Assembly (NCBI RefSeq): GCF_049896245.1
Contig: NZ_JAFCTX010000017.1
Location: 23,037-87,036, forward strand
Reading direction: 5' to 3'
Source of the DNA: Cypionkella sp049896245
GTDB lineage: Bacteria > Pseudomonadota > Alphaproteobacteria > Rhodobacterales > Rhodobacteraceae
DNA: 64,000 nt
This document shows, one piece after another, positions 52,025-60,027 of this stretch; position 1 is the first letter of the stretch; each line of letters opens with the position of its first letter. The notes beneath the pieces are model-generated. The model was given only the letters and a program-made list of their open reading frames with translations. It made no database searches and was not told the origin of the DNA. A program made the position numbers and the translations under genes.

Positions 52025-52845
52025 ACCCAAGCGATTATAGCGATTGGGTTGGTAGGCAATCTTCGAGAGCAGAAATCATCAGCGACCGATTGTTGACGCA
52101 TTTTCGCGCGGTCATGGCGGGTATGCTAGGCCCTGGCACGGTGCCGCCCGGCTTTCATTGGGCCTTGGCGCCCGATGTGGCCGATCCTGCTCGTCTTGGT
52201 CGTGATGGCCACCCGCGCACCGGACTGTTTGTGCCGGCCTTGCCCCTACCACGCCGGATGTGGGCTGGAGGAGAAATGGTGTTTTCTGGCACACTCAACC
52301 CCGGCGAAACTGTCACCCGTGACAGCACCATGGGCGATATCACCTTCAAATCCGGCGCATCCGGCCCGCTTGGCTTTGTCAGCATCAAGCATTTGTGGCG
52401 CGTGGATGGCCAAACCCGGATCACCGAACGGCAAGATTTGGTCTATCGTGAGGACCCCAAGGCGGGAACAATCGCAAACCCGACCCCAGCCGAGGATTGG
52501 TTGCCAGATGCCGTGTGGCAGATTACGCCCGACCCGGTGCTGCTGTTTCGCTACTCTGCCGTAACCTTTAACGGACACCGCATCCACTATGACCTACCCT
52601 ATGCCACGGCAGTAGAAGGCTATGACGGTTTGGTTGTGCACGGCCCCTTGCAAGCGCTGTGGATGCTGAACTTATCCACGACAATGCTGGGCCGAATGCC
52701 GCACGGCTTCCGTTATCGCGGAGTGGCACCGCTGATTTGTGGTAACGCCGTGCAAATCGAGGCACGGCACCAAGGCGATATCATTGCATTGCGGGTGCGG
52801 CGACCAGATGGCGTGGTGACAATGCAGGCAACAGCAATTCCCTGA
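52021..52845 (+). CDS. MaoC/HTD2-type hydratase, probable itaconyl-CoA hydratase
   Basis: 274 residues with two hot-dog halves, the N-terminal FAS1-like dehydratase segment and a C-terminal MaoC segment carrying the active-site pattern RYSAVTFNGHRIHYDLPYA followed by EGYDGLVVHGPLQ. This is the HTD2/mesaconyl-C4-CoA hydratase group, to which Pseudomonas itaconyl-CoA hydratase (Ich) belongs. Next to an Ict-like transferase and a Ccl-like lyase, hydration of itaconyl-CoA to citramalyl-CoA is the best inference; mesaconyl-C4-CoA hydration is the main alternative. ATGA overlap with the preceding gene. Confidence 0.82.
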   Translation: MNPSDYSDWVGRQSSRAEIISDRLLTHFRAVMAGMLGPGTVPPGFHWALAPDVADPARLGRDGHPRTGLFVPALPLPRRMWAGGEMVFSGTLNPGETVTRDSTMGDITFKSGASGPLGFVSIKHLWRVDGQTRITERQDLVYREDPKAGTIANPTPAEDWLPDAVWQITPDPVLLFRYSAVTFNGHRIHYDLPYATAVEGYDGLVVHGPLQALWMLNLSTTMLGRMPHGFRYRGVAPLICGNAVQIEARHQGDIIALRVRRPDGVVTMQATAIP

Positions 52846-52872
52846 TATCCCCCGCAGCAATAGGATTACCGT

Positions 52873-53829
52873 CTAATCATTTATCTCTGCTGGCATGTCG
52901 CGCAACCGGCCCTCCCAGATGCCACGGCGCACCAGATCACGTGCAACTTCCAGCGTCAGGCGCTGGACGGACTGACAGGCGCGCGACATTGGCCGGGTCG
53001 TGCTATGCACCAAATAGACCGGGCGAGACATATCGGGATCGGTGATAGGAGCCTTTACCAATTCGCCCCGTGCCACGAAATCATAGGCTGCGGCGGGGGC
53101 AAAGATCGTATGTCCCGAACCGCGCGCCACGAGTTCTTTGATTTGGGTCATTGCATCCATCTCAATCACCACGTTGAGCTGGAGGCCACGGGCTTGCGCA
53201 TGTTTCTCGATCGTTTTGCGCAACCCATGCGACGGCGAAGGCAAGATCAAATCCAAATCGCGCAGCGCGGCCAGCGAAGTTGGCGCACCTGGCGGAGTGG
53301 CAAGCGGCCAGTTATCCGGGGCCGAAAACAAGCACAGCTGTTCATCCAAAATGGGGATGGAGTGAAAATTGTCTTTTTTGTCAACATTGTATAGAAATCC
53401 GATATCAACGGTCTGATCGCCGATCCAGTTGCGGACAAAGCCGCTCATCGCCTCAATCGCCTGAAGCCGGACATCGGGAAATTCGACGCGCACGGTTTCG
53501 GCTAATGGAACTGACATCACCATCGACACGGATGGCGGCATCCCAAACGTCACCCGCCCGCGCACAGAGCCACCCGACTCTTTCATTTCTGCAAGGCAGG
53601 CGGCTAGGCTGCCGCATATTTCGCGCGCGTGGCGCAGCAGTAAATGTCCTTCGTCCGTCAATTGAATACCCTGCGCAGAGCGCAATATCAGCGGTATACC
53701 CAGTTCTTCTTCGAGCTTTATGACATGCTGCGAAAGCGATGGCTGCGCCACCCCCAACCTGCGTGATGCGGCGGACAGTGATTTTTCTTCGGAAATGGCA
53801 ATGAAGTATTTTAGGTGCCGGATATCCAT
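52873..53829 (-). CDS. LysR family transcriptional regulator
   Basis: 318 residues. Helix-turn-helix MDIRHLKYFIAISEEKSLSAASRRLGVAQPSLSQHVIKLEEELGIPLILRS, then the effector-binding domain. Convergent with the hydratase gene and divergent from the CoA-transferase gene, with 129 bases between the start codons; this is the usual layout for a LysR protein activating its neighbour. It is the second LysR in this cluster, so the two catabolic halves may respond to different inducers. Confidence 0.93.
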   Translation of the reverse strand: MDIRHLKYFIAISEEKSLSAASRRLGVAQPSLSQHVIKLEEELGIPLILRSAQGIQLTDEGHLLLRHAREICGSLAACLAEMKESGGSVRGRVTFGMPPSVSMVMSVPLAETVRVEFPDVRLQAIEAMSGFVRNWIGDQTVDIGFLYNVDKKDNFHSIPILDEQLCLFSAPDNWPLATPPGAPTSLAALRDLDLILPSPSHGLRKTIEKHAQARGLQLNVVIEMDAMTQIKELVARGSGHTIFAPAAAYDFVARGELVKAPITDPDMSRPVYLVHSTTRPMSRACQSVQRLTLEVARDLVRRGIWEGRLRDMPAEIND

Positions 53830-53958
53830 GACAGCGGCTCCATTCTTGCCTCAGAACAGTTAGTCGCTTTCGTTCTAGCCTGTCAAGGAAACCCCTATTA
53901 CCCATGGTGCTGCTCGGTGGGTGATTATTTTCCGAACGCAGGAGAAGGAGCCCTGTTG

Positions 53959-55101
53959 ATGCAGGATCTAGAGGGCATTCTGGTGGTGTCATTAGAACAG
54001 GCGGTGGCCGCCCCACTGGCCACGTCGCGGATGGCGGATGCTGGCGCGCGGGTGATCAAGGTGGAACGTGCCGAGGGCGATTTCGCGCGTGGGTATGATC
54101 GTTTGGTTCACGGCGAAAGTGCCTATTTCGTTTGGCTGAATCACGGTAAGGAGTCCATCTGCCTTGATCTGCGCGCCGCCGAACCCTTGGCTTTATTGCA
54201 GCGGATGATTGCAAGGGCAGACGTGTTCGTGCAGAATCTTGCCCCCGGCGCGGCTACCCGGCTTGGGGTTGGGCCGGATGCGATGCGCGCGGCCAATCCG
54301 CGGCTGATTTATGTTTCGATTTCCGGCTACGGCGAGGATGGACCATACCGGGATCAAAAAGCCTACGACATGCTAATACAGGGTGAAAGCGGCTTGCTTT
54401 CGGTAAATGGCACGCCCGAAGGCAGCGCGCGGGTGGGCATTTCGGTCTGCGATATTGCGGCGGGCGAAACGGCCTATGCATCTGTGCTGCAATCGCTACT
54501 GCGCCGAGCAAAAACTGGCGAGGGCCGCGCGGTTGAAGTGTCGCTGTTTCATACCATGGCCGATTGGATGAACGTGCCCTACCTGCAAACCCGTTACGGC
54601 GGCACCGCCCCGCCGCGGGTGGGGCTGCGGCATCCGTCGATTGCGCCCTATGGGGCGTTTCGTTGCGCGGATGATCGGCAGGTGCTGTTATCGGTGCAGA
54701 ATGATCGGGAGTGGGCGGCGTTCTGTGCTGGGATTTTGGGTCAACCGGATCTGGCAATCGATCCTCGATTTGCCACTAACGTGGCGCGCGTGGCCCGGAT
54801 GGCCGAGATAGAAGTGCTGATTGCCCCAATTTTCGCGGCAATAGACCGCGAAGCCGCGATTGAACAGCTGTCAAAAGCGGGCATCGCCTGTGGCCGCATG
54901 TCAACGATGGAGGATATGGAGCATCACCCGCAGGCGCATCATATCACACTTACCAGCCCAACCGGCCCGGTCGAGATGATGGGCCGCGGTGTGCGCTTTA
55001 GTGATGCCACGATGTCGGGCCGCGACGTGCCTGCTTTGGGCGCACAGACTGCAAGTCTTTGGGCCGAATTTGGCGGTGATCCACAGGGCAGGCTCGAATG
55101 A
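53959..55101 (+). CDS. CaiB/BaiF CoA-transferase, probable itaconate CoA-transferase
   Basis: 380-residue family III CoA-transferase. Landmarks: DLEGILVVSLEQAVAAPLATSRMADAGARVIKVERAEGDFARGYD, FVWLNHGKESICLDL, the GYGEDGPYRDQKAYDMLIQGESGL segment around the usual catalytic aspartate (AYDM), and the C-terminal MSTMEDMEHHPQ. The start at ATG 53959 follows AGAAGGAG. It probably moves CoA from succinyl-CoA to itaconate, as Ict does. It overlaps the lyase gene (ATGA) and faces away from its LysR regulator. Confidence 0.85.
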   Translation: MQDLEGILVVSLEQAVAAPLATSRMADAGARVIKVERAEGDFARGYDRLVHGESAYFVWLNHGKESICLDLRAAEPLALLQRMIARADVFVQNLAPGAATRLGVGPDAMRAANPRLIYVSISGYGEDGPYRDQKAYDMLIQGESGLLSVNGTPEGSARVGISVCDIAAGETAYASVLQSLLRRAKTGEGRAVEVSLFHTMADWMNVPYLQTRYGGTAPPRVGLRHPSIAPYGAFRCADDRQVLLSVQNDREWAAFCAGILGQPDLAIDPRFATNVARVARMAEIEVLIAPIFAAIDREAAIEQLSKAGIACGRMSTMEDMEHHPQAHHITLTSPTGPVEMMGRGVRFSDATMSGRDVPALGAQTASLWAEFGGDPQGRLE

Positions 55102-55943
55102 TATCTGTGCCAAGTTGGCAGGCATTGTTGTTCGTGCCGGTCGGGGCCGAGCGGCATTTGGCGAACGCTATTCGCCTGCGCCCCGATGCGATCATCCTTG
55201 ACCTAGAAGATGCGATTGCACCTGCAGCCAAGCCAGAGGCGCGGGCTAGGCTGCGCTCGGCCCAGCAGCTCATTCATGCGGCGGGCGTTGATTGCGTCAT
55301 TCGCATCAACACTCAGCTGCGCGATGTGGTGGACGACCTCGCGGCTGTCGATATTGATCACGTGGCCGCTCTGATGCTGCCCAAAGTCGAAGATATACGC
55401 GGGCTTCAGAACGTGACCGAACTGACCGGAGGCAAAGTTGGTCTGATCGCACTGATCGAAACTCCAGCTGCCGTGCAGGCTTTGCCGGCCATAGCTGCCT
55501 TTCCGCAGCTGGTGGGACTCATGCTGGGGTCCGAGGATTACGCGGCTTCGCTGGGTGTTAGCCCCGATGGCGGCTCGCTGGCACATCTGGCGGCCCAAAT
55601 TGGGGTGGCCGCCGCCGCACGTGGCTTGCTTGGCATCGGCTTTCCCGGCTCGCTGGCGAACTTCCAAGCACTTGATCTCTACGCCAGCCAGATCGCGCAA
55701 GGCCGGCAACTTGGGCTGCGCACTGTGGCGGCGATTCATCCGGCCCAGCTGCCGGTGATCCGTAATGCGCTGGCCCCAACGCATGCTGAAATAACGTGGG
55801 CGACTAAAGTTTTACAGGCGCACCATGCGCACGAAGGCGCTGTCTTGGCGATGGAAGGCACGATGATCGATGCCCCAGTCATCCAGCGCGCGCGCAACAT
55901 CATGCGTGCGATGCACGCTCAGGCACGGCCGCAAGAAATATAA
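55098..55943 (+). CDS. HpcH/HpaI/CitE family lyase, probable citramalyl-CoA lyase
   Basis: 281 residues, CitE-like TIM barrel. Motifs: ALLFVPVGAERHLANAIRLRPDAIILDLEDAIAP (metal- and substrate-binding DLEDA), VIRINTQLRD, VAALMLPKVED, IALIETPAAVQALPAIAAFP, LMLGSEDYAASLGVSPDG. Family members cleave citramalyl-, malyl- or citryl-CoA. With the neighbouring transferase and hydratase, cleavage of citramalyl-CoA to acetyl-CoA and pyruvate is most likely. Confidence 0.87.
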   Translation: MISVPSWQALLFVPVGAERHLANAIRLRPDAIILDLEDAIAPAAKPEARARLRSAQQLIHAAGVDCVIRINTQLRDVVDDLAAVDIDHVAALMLPKVEDIRGLQNVTELTGGKVGLIALIETPAAVQALPAIAAFPQLVGLMLGSEDYAASLGVSPDGGSLAHLAAQIGVAAAARGLLGIGFPGSLANFQALDLYASQIAQGRQLGLRTVAAIHPAQLPVIRNALAPTHAEITWATKVLQAHHAHEGAVLAMEGTMIDAPVIQRARNIMRAMHAQARPQEI

Positions 55944-55977
55944 ATGCCAAACTGAACCTCTCTCGAAAGGCCCCACA

Positions 55978-57459
55978 ATGATCGCCAGCAGTCTGACCAA
56001 TCGCTTAAAAGACCCGTGTCTGGTGCGCGAACAGGCTTTGCTGGCTGGCGAATGGGTAGATACCCCGGCACGGATCGAAATACGCAATCCTGCTACTGAT
56101 GAAGTGTTGGCCGAGGTCGCCGATACCGGCCTTCCTGAAATCCGCAGCGCTATAATTGCGGCGGAGGTGGCGCAAAAGCTGTGGGCGGCTACAACGGGGA
56201 AAGAGCGCGCAGCCATACTGCGGCGCTGGTATGATCTGGTGGTCGCCAATACCGAAGATTTGGCCATCATCTTAACGGCAGAAATGGGCAAGCCGCTGGC
56301 CGAAGCTCGCGCCGAGATCGCCTATGGAGCAGGCTATATCGAATGGTTTGGTGAGGAGGCCAAGCGCATCTACGGTGACACCATCCCCGGCCATCACCGC
56401 GACAAGCGCATCGTGGTGCTGAAGCAGCCCGTGGGCGTGGTGGCGGGCATTGCGCCGTGGAATTTCCCCTCCGCCATGGTCGCGCGTAAATTCGCCCCAG
56501 CTTTGGCAGCGGGCTGTGCGATGGTTTTCAAGCCTGCGGCGGAAACGCCGCTGTCTGCGCTTGCGCTGGCAGTTCTGGCGGAACGGGCGGGCCTGCCGAA
56601 AGCTTTGCTAAGCGTGTTGCCAACGTCAAACGCGCGGGCCTTTGGTGAGGAAGTCTGCAGCAACCCGGCCATCAGGAAACTGACCTTCACCGGATCAACC
56701 GAGGTAGGACGGCTTCTGATGGCGCAGGGTGCCAAGAAAATATTGAAGCTGAGTCTGGAACTTGGTGGCAACGCGCCTTTTATTGTGTTCGACGACGCCG
56801 ATTTGGACGCAGCCGTGCAAGGCGCGTTGATCTCTAAGTTTCGTAACAATGGTCAAACCTGTGTGTGTGCCAATCGAATTTATGCGCAAGCGGGAATTCA
56901 CGACGCTTTTGTTGAAAAGCTGGGGCACTCTGTTGCCGCGATGCAGGTGGGTGATGGGTTTGACGAGGGCACATTGCTTGGACCCCTGATCAACCAAGCG
57001 GCTAAGGCGAAGTTTGATGACCATATCGCCGACGCAGTGGCAAAGGGCGCGCAGGTTGTTACGGGTGGCGCTCCGCATAATCTAGGCGGCACTTTCGTGC
57101 AGCCCACGGTGCTGAAAAACGTAACCGCCGTTATGAAGGTCGCGCACGAAGAAACCTTTGCGCCTTTAGCTCCGGTCTTCCGCTTCGAGACCATCGATGA
57201 AGTGATCGCATTAGCCAATGACACCGAGTTCGGTCTTGCCGCTTATTTCTACGCAAATGATCTACGTCAGGTGTGGAAGGTCGCGGAAGCCCTTGAATAT
57301 GGCATGGTCGGCATCAACACTGGGCTGATTTCAACCGAAGTTGCGCCTTTTGGTGGCATCAAGCAGTCTGGCTTTGGACGTGAGGGGTCAAAGTATGGCT
57401 TGGATGATTTTCTTTCGCTCAAGTATGTTTGCATAGGTGGTTTGAATCATGGTCTCTGA
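55978..57459 (+). CDS. gabD: Succinate-semialdehyde-type aldehyde dehydrogenase
   Basis: 493 residues. NAD(P)-dependent aldehyde dehydrogenase of the GabD group: APWNFPSAMVARKFAPALAAGC, FTGSTEVGRLLM, general base ELGGNAPFIVFDDADLD, catalytic cysteine in NNGQTCVCANRIYAQ, VAHEETFAPLAPVFRF, FGGIKQSGFGREGSKYGLDDFLSLKYV. CGAAAGGCC precedes ATG 55978, 34 bases after the lyase. In this cluster it may oxidise a C4-C5 semialdehyde and feed the CoA-transferase; the substrate is inferred and the gene symbol refers to the family. Confidence 0.9.
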   Translation: MIASSLTNRLKDPCLVREQALLAGEWVDTPARIEIRNPATDEVLAEVADTGLPEIRSAIIAAEVAQKLWAATTGKERAAILRRWYDLVVANTEDLAIILTAEMGKPLAEARAEIAYGAGYIEWFGEEAKRIYGDTIPGHHRDKRIVVLKQPVGVVAGIAPWNFPSAMVARKFAPALAAGCAMVFKPAAETPLSALALAVLAERAGLPKALLSVLPTSNARAFGEEVCSNPAIRKLTFTGSTEVGRLLMAQGAKKILKLSLELGGNAPFIVFDDADLDAAVQGALISKFRNNGQTCVCANRIYAQAGIHDAFVEKLGHSVAAMQVGDGFDEGTLLGPLINQAAKAKFDDHIADAVAKGAQVVTGGAPHNLGGTFVQPTVLKNVTAVMKVAHEETFAPLAPVFRFETIDEVIALANDTEFGLAAYFYANDLRQVWKVAEALEYGMVGINTGLISTEVAPFGGIKQSGFGREGSKYGLDDFLSLKYVCIGGLNHGL

Positions 57460-58022
57460 GCTTTCCTCGCGCGAATCGAAGCAGCCGGAAACAATATGGT
57501 GGCGCAAGACCATCGCTACGTCATGCGCCATCAGCAATGACAAAACATGGCATCGATCGACTCGAGAACTTTGATCCACCCCAAGTCAGCCTGCCCGGTT
57601 TTGTCATTACCTGCTGACTTTTGTCCTTCGCCGTGGGTGCCCACACTGCCGCTGAATCTTCCTTGACCGTGAAGTAGGCTGATTGATCGAATTCAAGCAG
57701 ATCGTGGGCAGTGGCGCCCGTGTGCATGACGCGGTAGGCGCGGCCATGGCCGCCTTGCTTGATCGCGATGGAATAGAGGTTGCCGCTGCAGACGAGTTGG
57801 AGCGTGGGCTTCGACTGGCGAAAGCCACGAAGACCCATGCGGCAGCGGGTGGCTAGGCGAGGGCAAAGGCTATGATGCATATCTGGAAACAAATGCAATC
57901 TGACCAGAAACGTTTCCCTTCTCGAATCTTCGCGAGTTCTCTATGTGTTCTTTTCTGTCGCCGGATAGCTTGCATCGTCTTACGCCGAAAAACCGAAATC
58001 CCAGCGCGCAGGAATGGGCGAG
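57460..58022. other. Degenerate intergenic region with SOS box
   Basis: 563 bases without an intact gene. A 57-codon plus-strand frame at 57683-57856 (TTG start, contains GARVHDAVGAAMAALLDRDG and ELERGLRLAKA) reads like the end of a helical protein, but it has no ATG or ribosome-binding site and is probably a remnant. A minus-strand frame over 57521-57898 lacks recognisable domains. The right end holds the SOS box and promoter of imuA. Confidence 0.5.
57936..57950. promoter_or_regulatory. LexA operator (alphaproteobacterial SOS box) upstream of imuA
   Basis: An exact GTTC-N7-GTTC direct repeat (GTTCTCTATGTGTTC), the consensus for alphaproteobacterial LexA, 72 bases before the imuA start. It explains DNA-damage control of the imuA-imuB-dnaE2 unit. 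Confidence 0.88.
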
Positions 58023-58616
58023 ATGAAGACGCATTTCGAACCCACTCACGGCGATCCGCTGACGCTGGTTCCCGCCCGTGTGCACGAAGCCCAAGGCCGC
58101 GGCCGTCGCGCCTTCGCGCTGTTCCAAGCCGCGCGCATCTCCGGCGTGATTGTCTGGATCATGCCCACGCATATCCCCGAACTGCCGTTTCTCGGCGCCT
58201 TGCCTTCAGGCATCAACGAGCGGCTGCATTTGTTTCGCACCAAGGGTGAGACCGATCTGCTCTGGTCCGTGGAAGAAGCGCTGCGATCTCCCGCCGTCAG
58301 CCTGGTCATCGCGGAACCTCAGCAATCGCTGTCGCTGACCGCCGGTCGCAGGCTCCAGCTTGCCGCCGAGACCGGCCAAACCCGTGGTATCATGCTGATC
58401 CGCGATGATGCTGGCAGCAATGCTGCTGAGTCCCGTTGGCTCTGTGAAGCCGCACCCAGCTCTGCTGCGGACTCGACTCTGCACCGATGGTCTCTTATTA
58501 AGAACAAAAAGGGAACACTTGGCGCTTGGGTATTGGACTGGAATGGCACGTCGTCTGCTTTCACTGTGGTTTCCGAGGCTCGCGAGCGACACCAGCCGGC
58601 GCAGGCGTCCGGTTGA
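58023..58616 (+). CDS. imuA: ImuA, SOS mutagenesis cassette protein
   Basis: 197 residues. Distant RecA/SulA-like protein of the translesion-synthesis cassette. Typical segments: VPARVHEAQGRGRRAFALFQAARISGVIVWIMP, RLHLFRTKGETDLLWSVEEALRSPAVSLVIAEPQQSLSLTAGRRLQLAAETG, and a C-terminal SLIKNKKGTLGAWVLDWN. ATG 58023 is used (an ATG at 58014 is also in frame). It overlaps imuB by 74 bases in another frame. Downstream of a LexA box. Confidence 0.87.
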   Translation: MKTHFEPTHGDPLTLVPARVHEAQGRGRRAFALFQAARISGVIVWIMPTHIPELPFLGALPSGINERLHLFRTKGETDLLWSVEEALRSPAVSLVIAEPQQSLSLTAGRRLQLAAETGQTRGIMLIRDDAGSNAAESRWLCEAAPSSAADSTLHRWSLIKNKKGTLGAWVLDWNGTSSAFTVVSEARERHQPAQASG

Positions 58617-60027
58617 AGGGGCGTTTGCGCTGGTGCTGCGCGCGGGCAACGCTGAACATTTGCATTGCCTGAACCGCGCGGCGGAAGCCAAAGGTCTGCG
58701 CCAAGGCATGCCGCTGGCGGATGCGCGCGCGATCTGCCCGGAGCTTGCGACCAGACCTGCTGATCTGCCCGCACAGAAGCTGGCGCTAGAGGTTTTGCGC
58801 CGTTGGGCCGCGCGTTATTCGCCGATGATCGCCGTTGACGGTGTCGATGGTTTGGTCGCCGATATTTCTGGCGTGGCGCATTTGTTTGGCGGTGAGCCGG
58901 ATCTGCGCGCTGATCTGGATGCACGCCTCGCCCGTTCTGATCTGTCGGCTGCGTCAGCGATTGCTGGCAGCCGTGGCGCTGCATATGCGCTGGTCCGTCA
59001 TGGGGGTGGCGTCGTGCCGGATGGCAAACTGGCCCAAGGCATCGGCCATCTGCCGGTCTCAGCGCTGCGGATTGACCACGCCACTGCTGACGGTTTGGCG
59101 CGTGTCGGCTTGCCGCGCATCGCCGATCTGATTGATCTGCCGCGCGCGCCGCTGGCACGTCGGTTTGGACCCGGTTTGGTGCTCAGGCTCGATCAGGCTT
59201 TGGGCATTCAGGCGGAGTCGGTGTCAGCCGAATCCGAGCCGCCGCATTTTGGCGTGCGGATGACGCTGCCAGAGCCGATTGGTCTACAGAGCGATGTCAT
59301 GGCGGGGCTGGCGCGGTTGCTGGATCGGCTGTGCAGTAAACTGGCGCTGCATCATATGGGCGCGCGACGGGTGCTGCTCGAGCTGCGCCGGGTGGATCGC
59401 GGCGCGGTCAAAGTGGAGATTGGCCTCGCCCGTCCCATGCGTGACGCCTCGCGTATCGCAGCGCTGTTTGCCAAGGGCGTCGATGAGGTCGATGCGGGCT
59501 TTGGCATTGATTGCCTGCGGCTCTCCGCCACCTTGGTTGAGCCAATGCCGCCCGAGCAGGTTGGTGGCGGTCACACGGTCAAAACCGAGGATGCACTGGC
59601 AGACCTGCTCTCCAGCGTTGGCAACCGCCTCGGCTTTGACCGTGTGCTGCGGATGATCCCTGCTGACAGCCAGATCCCGGAAAAGAGCTTCTCTTTGGTG
59701 CCCGCGATCTACAGCACAGCCGAGCCCGCAGGCCCGCGCAAGGTCGCAGCCCGCCCGATCATCCTCTTTCCACCGGAGTTCGTATCTGACGTGGTCGGCC
59801 AACGCCCCGGCACGCCACCGGCTCGGTTTCGCTGGCGGCGCATGTGGTTCACCACGCTGCGCGCGCAAGGCCCGGAACGGATCACGCCGGAATGGTGGTT
59901 TGATGATCCCACCTGGCGCAGCGGGCTGCGCGATTATTGGCGGGTCGAGACCCAAGAAGGCCCGCGGCTCTGGCTGTTTCACACGCCGCAAGCGCCGGGC
60001 TGGCACGTGCATGGGGAATTTCCATGA
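58543..60027 (+). CDS. imuB: ImuB, inactive Y-family polymerase homologue
   Basis: 494 residues of the Y-family polymerase fold (RRLLSLWFPRLASD, LNRAAEAKGLRQGMPLADARAICPEL, RWAARYSPMIAVDGVDGLVADISGVAHLFGGE). As is usual for ImuB, the catalytic acidic cluster of active Y-family polymerases is not preserved. A C-terminal region with WRVETQEGPRLWLFH closes the protein. ImuB bridges DnaE2 to the sliding clamp. The start at ATG 58543 matches the family; it overlaps imuA, and dnaE2 follows by ATGA overlap. Confidence 0.93.
   Translation: MARRLLSLWFPRLASDTSRRRRPVEGAFALVLRAGNAEHLHCLNRAAEAKGLRQGMPLADARAICPELATRPADLPAQKLALEVLRRWAARYSPMIAVDGVDGLVADISGVAHLFGGEPDLRADLDARLARSDLSAASAIAGSRGAAYALVRHGGGVVPDGKLAQGIGHLPVSALRIDHATADGLARVGLPRIADLIDLPRAPLARRFGPGLVLRLDQALGIQAESVSAESEPPHFGVRMTLPEPIGLQSDVMAGLARLLDRLCSKLALHHMGARRVLLELRRVDRGAVKVEIGLARPMRDASRIAALFAKGVDEVDAGFGIDCLRLSATLVEPMPPEQVGGGHTVKTEDALADLLSSVGNRLGFDRVLRMIPADSQIPEKSFSLVPAIYSTAEPAGPRKVAARPIILFPPEFVSDVVGQRPGTPPARFRWRRMWFTTLRAQGPERITPEWWFDDPTWRSGLRDYWRVETQEGPRLWLFHTPQAPGWHVHGEFP

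Noticed and set aside
57521..57898. 125-codon minus-strand frame
   Set aside because: No domain, no ribosome-binding site, and the overlapping plus-strand remnant has a more protein-like composition; treated as decayed DNA.
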